Below are positions 22,697 to 29,139 of a stretch of DNA of 29,139 bases, piece after piece; positions within the stretch are counted from its first letter, which is position 1; each line of letters begins with the position of its first letter. This DNA is from Anaerolineae bacterium. Lineage in GTDB: Bacteria > Chloroflexota > Anaerolineae > B4-G1. Below the pieces are notes generated by a model. It saw only the letters and a program-made list of their open reading frames with translations. It was not told where the DNA came from and made no database searches. The position numbers and the translations under genes are program-made. Location: the NCBI GenBank assembly GCA_016783285.1, contig JADHWW010000118.1, positions 1 through 29,139 of the forward strand, written 5' to 3'.

Positions 22697-23110
22697 TCAA
22701 CCGGTCGGAGCCTCGGCCAGCACGTCCTCCTGCAAGATTGCCTTGGCCTCGGAGGCGATGCGGCCCATGTCCATAAAGACCAGGGCTAGCTTGGCGTCGG
22801 GGTTAGCCAGCGCGACCAGGATAGCATCCTCGCCGATAGACGTCAAGAAGACATAGCCGGTGCCCTGTCCTTCAACATAGACCTGCTTGACCCGCCCCGA
22901 CAGCAGCTCTCTGGCGATGCGCTCGCCTAGAGTGAGTACGGCCGCCGACATAGCGCCGATCTCCTGCTCGTCGGTACCGGAAGGCAAGGCCGACGCCAGC
23001 ACCAATCCCTCGGAGCTGACGATAGCCGAGGCTTCGATATTGGGCGTGAGCCCCTGCATCTGGCGCAGCAACATATCTAGTCTTCGGACTCGATCATCGA
23101 CGCTAACCAT
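22697..23110 (-). CDS. Roadblock/LC7-domain protein (short)
   Basis: The 137-residue protein is essentially one Roadblock/LC7 domain: helix (RVRRLDMLLRQMQGL), strand (SAIVSSEGLVLAS), the long middle helix (EIGAMSAAVLTLGERIARELL), strands (QVYVEGQGTGYVFLTSIGEDAILVAL) and a final helix. In Myxococcus the related MglB is the GTPase-activating protein of the Ras-like MglA; the same role here is inference. GAGGAGGG precedes the ATG. The gene overlaps the end of the longer Roadblock gene by 34 bases, so the two are translationally coupled. It is the last gene of the operon. Confidence 0.9.
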   Translation of the reverse strand: MVSVDDRVRRLDMLLRQMQGLTPNIEASAIVSSEGLVLASALPSGTDEQEIGAMSAAVLTLGERIARELLSGRVKQVYVEGQGTGYVFLTSIGEDAILVALANPDAKLALVFMDMGRIASEAKAILQEDVLAEAPTG

Positions 23111-23925
23111 TTAAGTGCCCTCCTCAAGAATGAACTTTGTTGGCCCACCCGTTCAGCTACATCTTGGCCTGCGATCACCGAAGATAAGACAGGCGGGGTT
23201 ATGTCTTGCTCTAACGCAACCATCACATCCTTCTCTAATGTCAGCAACTCGGCCTCGACCTCTTTGAGATGATGGGGATACTGCAATCTGGCACGAAGGG
23301 CGTTCACTCGCTCTGGGAAGAAGCCCAGGTCCAGCGATTCGAGTTTGGACCGCAGGTCACCCAGGCGATCCTCCGGCATCCCAACCGCCTGCCCCTCACT
23401 GACCAACCTGCGCAGCCTTTCGATGGATGAGGCAGCCTCGGTCCATTTACCCGCCTCGCGCGCTGTGATTCCCATGACCCGGGCCACGTGCCCCTCAAGC
23501 ATGTCCACGTCGTGCAATACCAAGGCCAGGTTAGCGTCGGCGGAGGCGATGGTCAGCAAAACTGCTGCTTCGCCGATGGTCCGTAAGATGGCGTATCCGC
23601 CCTCTCCCTCGACGTGCGCCTGACGCATATCGGACCCCAGTTGTTCCAAGGCAACACGCCGCCCCAGCAAGGCGACGGGCGCGGCCATCGCCGCCACGGT
23701 CTCCGCCTCTACGCCGTCCGGCAGCGCCGAGGCCCACAGTTTTCCACCGGGGCTGATCAAGGCCAGAGCCACGATGTAAGGCCGTCGTCGAATGACCTGC
23801 GTCAGCAGGCTCTCCAGAGAATCCCTTGGTGGTACCGGGAGGGCGTACTCTCGAGTGCCGAGAGTCCGCTGGAGCCCCTCTTCCGGCAAGGTGTTCTTGT
23901 GCGATTCGTTCATTTTTTGCTCCAT
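23077..23925 (-). CDS. Roadblock/LC7-domain protein with helical C-terminal extension
   Basis: The 282-residue protein has a variable polar N-terminus (1-35). A Roadblock domain (about 36-145) follows, with IVALALISPGGKLWASALPDG, the helix AETVAAMAAPVALLGRRVAL and ILRTIGEAAVLLTI. After that comes a charged, helix-rich tail (150-282, for example HLKEVEAELLTLEKDVMVALEQ) not seen in simple Roadblock proteins. It may hetero-dimerise with the short Roadblock protein encoded just after it. The gene starts 7 bases after the GTPase stop. A second ATG at 23913 has GGAG at a better distance and could be the true start. Confidence 0.87.
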   Translation of the reverse strand: MEQKMNESHKNTLPEEGLQRTLGTREYALPVPPRDSLESLLTQVIRRRPYIVALALISPGGKLWASALPDGVEAETVAAMAAPVALLGRRVALEQLGSDMRQAHVEGEGGYAILRTIGEAAVLLTIASADANLALVLHDVDMLEGHVARVMGITAREAGKWTEAASSIERLRRLVSEGQAVGMPEDRLGDLRSKLESLDLGFFPERVNALRARLQYPHHLKEVEAELLTLEKDVMVALEQDITPPVLSSVIAGQDVAERVGQQSSFLRRALKWLASMIESED

Positions 23926-23932
23926 CCCGTCT

Positions 23933-24535
23933 TCACTTGATGTGCACTGCGCCCAGCCTGTTCTGCAGAGAGTGCTGCGCGTCGTGCGAGTCGATTGTCA
24001 GATAGGGCGTTATCGTTTCCAGGACGGATAGTACACTGCTTCGGTCGCAAGCGACGCAGCCAGGGATCGGCAGTAGGGCGACCGCGCGCCCGGCCCGGCC
24101 TGGGCCGACCAGGTTCAGTGCTCGGCTCACCTCGTCAGGCGATAGCGCGCCGGGTAGATCCTGCTTGTTGGCGACGACAAACATCGAAACGCCATTGGCG
24201 CGGGCAGCAAAAAAATCGAACATTAGGCCAGCGTCGGCAAGTCTGGTCGGGTCGCTGCTGTCCACCAACATCAGTATACCGTTGCATTCGATGACGAGCG
24301 TCTCCCACATAAAGGCGAACCGTCGCTGTCCTGGTGTGCCGACCAGGTGCAACGAGGTGCCATTCGGCAACGTGACCCGGCCGAAGTCCATCGCCACCGT
24401 CGTCTGCTGCTTAATGTGACTGCCTGCGTCGGTGTCCACATCGGTGTTCACACCGCGAATCTCGTTGACAGTATTGATGAGCAGCGTTTTGCCAGCGTTA
24501 AAGGGTCCTGTGACGACGAGTTTGACGTAAGCCAT
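23933..24535 (-). CDS. Ras-like small GTPase (prokaryotic MglA/Rup-type)
   Basis: This is a P-loop GTPase of about 200 residues, in the group often found beside Roadblock proteins. Numbering from the ATG at 24544, G1 is GPFNAGKT (13-20), with TT and AMDFGRV in the switch I area. G3 is VGTPGQ (68-73), where the usual Asp of DxxGQ is Gly. G4 is NKQD (126-129), giving guanine specificity. LMLVDSSDP is the strand after G3. I start it at the third ATG (24535, MAYVKLVVTG), which has AAGGGA at normal spacing. It begins about 20 bases after the MMPL gene and is followed closely by two Roadblock genes. Confidence 0.92.
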   Translation of the reverse strand: MAYVKLVVTGPFNAGKTLLINTVNEIRGVNTDVDTDAGSHIKQQTTVAMDFGRVTLPNGTSLHLVGTPGQRRFAFMWETLVIECNGILMLVDSSDPTRLADAGLMFDFFAARANGVSMFVVANKQDLPGALSPDEVSRALNLVGPGRAGRAVALLPIPGCVACDRSSVLSVLETITPYLTIDSHDAQHSLQNRLGAVHIK

Positions 24536-24553
24536 GTTCATCATTCCCTTGCA

Positions 24554-27103
24554 TTAAGACCGTGGTTGGTAGCCCAGTGCCGGTGCAATTAGGAAATGCC
24601 CTGCCAGCAAGCCCGCGCTCAGGGCCAGGCCAACGGCAGTTAACGTAGCCACTCCGGCCAGAGCCAGACTCAATGGCGGCAGCGCCAATGCCAGCGCTTC
24701 GACATTGGGCACCGGCCCGCCTGCCATTCGCCCTCCCACCATGGCCACCAGAGCCACGCCGACCAGGGCGATGGCGCTAGCGTCTATGTGCCATAATACC
24801 ACAGATGTCACTCCCACGCCAGCGACGATGCTCAACACAGCGCCAGCGGCCAGGCGCAGTGCAGGCCCGGCCTGCGACAGCGTGCCCCAAGCGAACAGCA
24901 TCACGGCCAGCGCAGCCACGACGACGCCAAGGGCGAGCAAGTCTTGCAGCGCCCACGCCCGCCGACCTGCCGCCATAGCAGATGTGCCGGTCAATGCCAG
25001 TTCACTGTCGGCCAGCGGGCTGCCGGCCAACCCCCTCTCGGTCGCCTGTACCAATGTCTGCGCATCATCAAGAGTGTCCGCGGCATACGGGTCGCCAGCC
25101 GGGATGAGAACCAGGCGAATCAGATCGTGGCTGACCAGGTAAGGATCAGGTGCGGAAGGGGTCGAATCGCCCAGTGCAGCGCCGGCCCACATCGCCTCAG
25201 CGGCGGCCAGTTCGGCGCGCAGAAAGGTAGCGTCGGTGGCTACAGTCTCAAGGACGGCCATCGAATTACCCAGATCTGCTTTGATTGCAGTCAACGGGTT
25301 GTCCTGAGAATTGGCGTTGGGTGTGTTTTGAGCAGCGAGATGTTGCAAATCGGCCGTGATCTCGTTCAGATCGGCAACGGCAAAGTCAAGAGTAGTTGGT
25401 AGCGCATCCAAGGCAGGTACGTCGTTCATGCGAGGAGCAATTTCGGGAAACTCTGTGGGCACGCGGATCAGCCCAGCGGAAGCGTCGGCCAGTTCCTCAC
25501 TCACGTTAACCAATCGTTCGCTGGCCTCGTTCAACACCATCGCGACAGAGGTAGTCAGAGCGTCGCTGGCTGCCAGGTCCAGGTTCTGTAGATCGGCAGC
25601 CACCTGCGATAGTTCACTGGCTTGAGTGCCTAGCCTGACTTCCAACTCGGCAGCCATGCGCCCCAGCCGGGCCAACAGAGCAGTCTGCTCGGCAGGGCTC
25701 AACTGACCCTCGTCGGTGGCAGGGGAGGGCTGGAGCGTAGCAGCACCCTCTACCGCAGCTATAGCCGGTCGGGCGTTCAGTTCCTCAGACAGGTTCCGCA
25801 ATGAGTCCAACCCGGCCTCGCTGCGGGCGACGCCTGGTGCCTGGATCAACAGGTGCAAGGGCAGCAAACGACCAAGGGTTAGTGCATCTTCCCCGGCCCC
25901 ATCCTCATTCTCACTGGCGGTGACCAGAAGCTCGTATCCAGTGGCAGCCTCCATTCTGCGCGACACAGTGTCGGCTGGGTGTGCGCTCAGAGTCAGCCAG
26001 AGCAAACTCACGACTGGGATCAACGCCAGCGCCAGGAGGAGCCACTTTCGATGGGTCGTAACCGGGATGGGTCGGGGGCGACGCGGTTTAGTGAGCAAGG
26101 CGATGAGAGCGGGAGTGCCACTCAGGCTGATGACGACGGCAACGACCAGGCTCAGCAGTAGGGCAATGCCGGCCCGAGCGTCAAACAAGAATCCGGTCAA
26201 CCCAGCAGCGATGATTAGCGCCTGGAGCAGCGTCCCCTCGCCCGCCTGGATGATCGCGCGCTGCAGGGGCGTGATTCTCCGAATCGGTGGCGAACTGGAG
26301 ATTGGCTTTTTAGGAGAGACGGGCGGCGGCGCACCAGGGCTTAGCCTTGGGGCGGGAGCAGGCGGTGGCGAACCGGGTCTTGACTTTGGGGGGGAACCAG
26401 ACAGCGGGGCTGCGGGATGGACGAACCATCGTGGCGTGAGTAGGCGCACGGCCCAGGCCCCAGCCAGCCCGGCACTGACGACAGCGCTCAAGGCGACAGG
26501 AGATGGTGGAGCCACGAGTGCAGCCAGCACGCTTGCCACTGCGCTGGCGCTGCCAGCGCAGACGCCGACGACGAGGGCACGACGCGGGCCGAGTTTCCCG
26601 AATAGCGCGACGAGCCCGGCGATGAGGGTCACGCCGACCAGGACCAAGGGGCGAGCGCGCCGCCAGGAGATACCGGCGTCGTAGGCAAAGGCCGCCATGC
26701 CGGTAACATATACCTCCAGATCATCAGGCACATCCTGAACGTCTGCCCGCAGGTCGGGCACGTCGGCCACGCTGGCTGCCAGAGAGACGACGCAGGTCTC
26801 ACCGGTGTCATGGCCATGAATCTGCACGTCACCCCCGGCGGCTTGCAGCGCGCGACTGGAAGCATTCACATAGACCAGGTCGGCCGGCGTGAGACCGCCG
26901 GGGCGATGGAACACGATCAGGGTCGGCTCGGGGGGCAAATCGAAGGCACGGCGCAAGCTGCTTTCACCCGGTCTCTGGGGCCACACAGTCGCCAGCGGGT
27001 GCGGTGAGTACAGGATGGCCAGCAGGATGAAAGGCAGCCAGAGAGCAATCAGGGCCAGGGGCCGGCGGCGCGCGGTCGCAGAACTACTGGGTCTCTGAGA
27101 CAT
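24554..27103 (-). CDS. MMPL/RND-like polytopic membrane protein
   Basis: The protein has about 849 residues. The N-terminal helix (RPLALIALWLPFILLAILY) precedes a short external region. Several membrane helices follow (VLVGVTLIAGLVALFG; ALVVGVCAGSASAVASVLAALV), interrupted by a long Pro/Ser/Lys-rich cytoplasmic loop. More helices come next (GIALLLSLVVAVVISLSGTPALIALL; WLLLALALIPVVSLLWLTL), then a large external, helix-rich, coiled-coil-like domain (about 390-680). Five or so C-terminal helices end the protein. This two-halves-with-external-domain plan is that of MMPL/RND exporters, but it is degenerate and the substrate is unknown. The frame extends to 27319. I start at 27103 (MSQRPSSSATARRRP) because upstream residues are the antisense-like reading of the previous gene; it overlaps that gene by 20 bases. 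Confidence 0.8.
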   Translation of the reverse strand: MSQRPSSSATARRRPLALIALWLPFILLAILYSPHPLATVWPQRPGESSLRRAFDLPPEPTLIVFHRPGGLTPADLVYVNASSRALQAAGGDVQIHGHDTGETCVVSLAASVADVPDLRADVQDVPDDLEVYVTGMAAFAYDAGISWRRARPLVLVGVTLIAGLVALFGKLGPRRALVVGVCAGSASAVASVLAALVAPPSPVALSAVVSAGLAGAWAVRLLTPRWFVHPAAPLSGSPPKSRPGSPPPAPAPRLSPGAPPPVSPKKPISSSPPIRRITPLQRAIIQAGEGTLLQALIIAAGLTGFLFDARAGIALLLSLVVAVVISLSGTPALIALLTKPRRPRPIPVTTHRKWLLLALALIPVVSLLWLTLSAHPADTVSRRMEAATGYELLVTASENEDGAGEDALTLGRLLPLHLLIQAPGVARSEAGLDSLRNLSEELNARPAIAAVEGAATLQPSPATDEGQLSPAEQTALLARLGRMAAELEVRLGTQASELSQVAADLQNLDLAASDALTTSVAMVLNEASERLVNVSEELADASAGLIRVPTEFPEIAPRMNDVPALDALPTTLDFAVADLNEITADLQHLAAQNTPNANSQDNPLTAIKADLGNSMAVLETVATDATFLRAELAAAEAMWAGAALGDSTPSAPDPYLVSHDLIRLVLIPAGDPYAADTLDDAQTLVQATERGLAGSPLADSELALTGTSAMAAGRRAWALQDLLALGVVVAALAVMLFAWGTLSQAGPALRLAAGAVLSIVAGVGVTSVVLWHIDASAIALVGVALVAMVGGRMAGGPVPNVEALALALPPLSLALAGVATLTAVGLALSAGLLAGHFLIAPALGYQPRS

Positions 27104-28340
27104 CTGATAGCATCTGCCCATAAAGGGCGAGGTTGCCATTGTTGCGGTCGTCTTCCCACACGGCGAAGAAGGCTCCCGTATTCTGGTCAAAGGCCAAGGC
27201 CGGCCAGTACTGGTTGTGGCTGTCAGTGGACAGGGCAAAGTTAATTCCCATCGGAACACCAGCCGACGATAGCCACTGACCATAGATGTCAGTGCCGTGG
27301 CTGTCCTGGTTACGCCCATCCTCCCACACGATCAGGTACTTGCCATCGGCGTCAATGGCGACCACCGGTTTGTACTGGAAGGGGCTCTCCAGCGAGACTT
27401 CAACCTTAGCACCCAGTGGCTGGCCGTCGCGGGATACACGGCGGCAACTGATGTCGTCATTCCAGACAACCATGTACTCGGCGCTAACCGGATTATAGAC
27501 GGCTGCCGGGGAGTCTTGATACCATCGCTCGACAGCCACGTCTATCTTGTCGCCGATCGCATCGCCGCTGGCGGCATTGACCAGGCGGCCCATAATATCC
27601 GTGTAGAAAAAACTGTTGTTCCGGTTGTCCATCCACACGACCAGGCAATGGGGCCCCTCGGTCTCGCAGGCAACACTGGGGATGAGCTGGTCGCTGGAGA
27701 CGGAGCTGACGACGAACTCTTTGGCCAGGGCTGGGGCGCTGCCGTCCGCCACCGGTACCAGACGGGCATACAGGTCAACGTTACCCATGCGATTGTCCTG
27801 CCAGGCAACGACGAAGATATTGGCATCCGGAGCGTAGGCGACGGCGGGGCGAAGTTGGTCGCCTTCGGCGATGCAAATAGCAAAGGAATCGCCTTGTGGG
27901 CGGCCCTCGGCGTCCAGGTGGCGGGCGTAGATGTCAGAATCGGCATCGCTGCTTCGTTGGCTGTGCCACACGACGAGGTAGTTTCCGCCCTCGGTGCTGG
28001 AGGCAATAGAGGGCACTGCTTGATCGCCAGGACCGCCACCGATGAGAAGCGGCTCACCCTGAGAGCGACCGTCGTTATCTAACCGCAGACCAAAGACATC
28101 TAGACCGTCTCCGCCCTGGGCATACCAAATCATCAGGTCCCCGTTGGCAATGGCAGGGCGCAAGAGATCATCTGGCCCCTGAACGATGGGGAACTCTTGA
28201 TTCGATGGGGAGAGTGAATGGGGTAGGAGATAAGTGCTGGCCCCTGCCCTCCTGACCAGATTTAGGGTCAGAAACAATCCCACGAGGACCAGGACCAGCC
28301 CGGTGCTGACTATACGCTGGTAGTGACGTGCTGTCTTCAT
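27084..28340 (-). CDS. Exported beta-propeller-type repeat protein
   Basis: The protein has about 418 residues. Its start is the ATG at 28340 with an excellent AAAGGAGG ribosome-binding site; upstream in-frame codons to 28493 are not needed. A signal anchor (about 12-30, STGLVLVLVGLFLTLNLV) leads to an exported domain built from repeats of about 50 residues. Each repeat has a strand like YLVVWHSQR, FVVAWQDNR, CLVVWMDNR, YLIVWEDGR or FFAVWEDDR, followed by DIYG/DLYAR. I count at least six, which suits a beta-propeller. It probably sits outside the membrane next to the MMPL-like protein encoded by the following gene, which overlaps its end. Ligand unknown. Confidence 0.85.
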   Translation of the reverse strand: MKTARHYQRIVSTGLVLVLVGLFLTLNLVRRAGASTYLLPHSLSPSNQEFPIVQGPDDLLRPAIANGDLMIWYAQGGDGLDVFGLRLDNDGRSQGEPLLIGGGPGDQAVPSIASSTEGGNYLVVWHSQRSSDADSDIYARHLDAEGRPQGDSFAICIAEGDQLRPAVAYAPDANIFVVAWQDNRMGNVDLYARLVPVADGSAPALAKEFVVSSVSSDQLIPSVACETEGPHCLVVWMDNRNNSFFYTDIMGRLVNAASGDAIGDKIDVAVERWYQDSPAAVYNPVSAEYMVVWNDDISCRRVSRDGQPLGAKVEVSLESPFQYKPVVAIDADGKYLIVWEDGRNQDSHGTDIYGQWLSSAGVPMGINFALSTDSHNQYWPALAFDQNTGAFFAVWEDDRNNGNLALYGQMLSDVSETQ

Positions 28341-28401
28341 TTCGCCTCCTTTTGTTCCGTTGAACCTACTCCGTGGCGGCCAGCCATTCTTGGGCAGCCC
28401 C

Positions 28402-29139
28402 TTAGTCCGAAGATGCCAGGCTGAGGAGACTGGCACCGCAGACAATACAGTGACCCTTGACCGCGCGACGGCCGTCGGGCATGACGAGTTCACGCGCTTC
28501 TTTGATGGGGCGATGGACGTGGCAGGTCAGACAGTAAGCAGTGTGTTCCTGCCGTTGTTGCCCAATTTGGTCTTGGCTTATCTTATAGTCGGCCTGCAAG
28601 CGGGCGATTTCTGCCTCTCGTTCGGCCAATTGGTCGTCCAGTTGAGCGATCTGATGTCGTACGTCTTCCAGGTCCGCAGTGAGCCGAGCGGCGGCGGCCT
28701 GGGCCTTCTCACATTCGGCCTGGAAGGTATCTCGTTCGGTGACGGTCTGCTCTAGGCGGTGGTGGGCGTCGTCGAGGTCAGTGGTCAGGCGCTTGATGTC
28801 GGTCCGGGCATCCACTCGCTCGGCGTCGAGCTGTTCGCTCATTTGCTCCATGCGCTGGCGGGCGGCCTCGAGCTCGGCAGAGACGTCGTCTCGCTCGACC
28901 CGAACGGCGCTGAGCGCGGCCGTGTGATCGCTGCTTAGACGCTCGATCTCTGCACGGGCGGCCTCGAGCTCGGCGGAGACGTCGTCTCGCTCGACCCGAA
29001 CGGCGCTGAGCGCGGCCGTGTGATCGCTGCTCAGACGCTCGATCTCTGCACGGGCGGCCTCGAGCTCGGCAGAGACGTCGTCTCGCTCGACCCGAACGGC
29101 GCTGAGCGCGGCCGTGTGATCGCTGCTTAGACGCTCGAT
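28402..29139 (-). CDS. Coiled-coil protein with C-terminal zinc ribbon (DUF5679-type), N-terminus beyond window
   Basis: The frame stays open from the TAA at 28402-28404 to the right edge, at least 245 residues. Most is a long charged coiled coil. The part at 28861-29139 consists of near-identical 32-residue repeats with core EIERLSSDHTAALSAVRVER. The last 45 residues are a zinc ribbon: YCLTCHVHRPI, then MPDGRRAVKGHCIVCGASL, with two CxxC pairs as in DUF5679. Internal ATGs such as 28851 are not convincing starts, because the coiled coil continues upstream. It precedes the propeller gene by 61 bases on the same strand and is probably the first gene seen of the GTPase-Roadblock operon. Confidence 0.85.
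   Translation of the reverse strand: MERLSSDHTAALSAVRVERDDVSAELEAARAEIERLSSDHTAALSAVRVERDDVSAELEAARAEIERLSSDHTAALSAVRVERDDVSAELEAARQRMEQMSEQLDAERVDARTDIKRLTTDLDDAHHRLEQTVTERDTFQAECEKAQAAAARLTADLEDVRHQIAQLDDQLAEREAEIARLQADYKISQDQIGQQRQEHTAYCLTCHVHRPIKEARELVMPDGRRAVKGHCIVCGASLLSLASSD
28861..29139. repeat. 96-base in-frame tandem repeat, at least 2.9 copies
   Basis: Units begin at 28861, 28957 and 29053 with GGCGGCCTCGAGCTCGGC. They differ at only a few bases (for example A/G at 28880 versus 28976). Each encodes 32 residues of coiled coil. The array continues past the window edge, so the copy number is unknown. Confidence 0.95.

Noticed and set aside
25716..26684. 322-residue plus-strand frame
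   Set aside because: Antisense of the MMPL-like gene; Ser/Arg/Ala-rich with no motif, and the minus strand encodes clear membrane helices.
28861..29139. Regular repeats considered as a CRISPR array
   Set aside because: Units are contiguous 96-base coding repeats with no spacers; they keep the reading frame of a coiled coil.

Overview
This 29 kb window is a GC-rich bacterial chromosome segment. Several traits point to Chloroflexota (Anaerolineae-like), though this is an inference from gene content and not a phylogeny: SufS plus a SufU-type scaffold, a pyruvate,phosphate dikinase regulator, carboxypeptidase Taq, TolB-like membrane propellers, a DUF5679-type zinc ribbon, and a Ras-like GTPase with several Roadblock proteins. 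Promoters can be read by eye as sigma70-type boxes (TTGxxx, usually 17 bp, then TATACT or TATAAT). They match the housekeeping sigma factor encoded in the window.

Layout. (1) 1-4472, minus: one very large open frame that runs off the left edge. It encodes a metallophosphoesterase-NACHT ATPase-helical repeat protein, a bacterial NLR-like (STAND) conflict protein, and is more AT-rich than its surroundings. (2) 4523-5299, minus: an RpiB/LacA-type isomerase with an N-terminal extension like those of microcompartment enzymes. (3) 5501-9199, plus: a receiver-Roadblock protein followed by DNA polymerase I. (4) 9259-11355, plus: an SCP2-domain protein, a strong terminator, then sufS-sufU. (5) 11374-12734: a THEP1-type NTPase diverging from a NarL/LuxR response regulator. 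(6) 12810-15674: a membrane-anchored beta-propeller protein diverging from the PPDK regulator; their promoters share one -35 box. (7) 15820-20703, plus: mutS, rpoD (sigA) and a zinc-dependent phospholipase C-like protein. (8) 20718-22606: carboxypeptidase Taq diverging from a small zinc-finger protein. (9) 22697-29139, minus: a tightly packed six-gene operon. In transcription order it encodes a coiled-coil/zinc-ribbon protein (5' end outside the window), an exported repeat propeller, an MMPL-like membrane protein, a Ras-like GTPase and two Roadblock/LC7 proteins.

Three things stand out. The first is the NACHT protein with a phosphoesterase effector domain at the left edge, a plausible anti-phage or programmed-death protein. 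The second is the GTPase-Roadblock-MMPL-propeller operon, which looks like an uncharacterised signalling or surface apparatus; the receiver-Roadblock protein at 5501 may feed into it. The third is a family of heptanucleotide tandem repeats. It fills the spacer before polA and occurs twice inside the mutS reading frame. Because seven is not a multiple of three, repeat slippage could switch mismatch repair off and on.

The housekeeping genes (polA, mutS, rpoD, sufSU) are intact, with their key motifs present. I saw no rRNA, tRNA, CRISPR array, insertion sequence or integrase. No gene-free stretch exceeds 300 bases.
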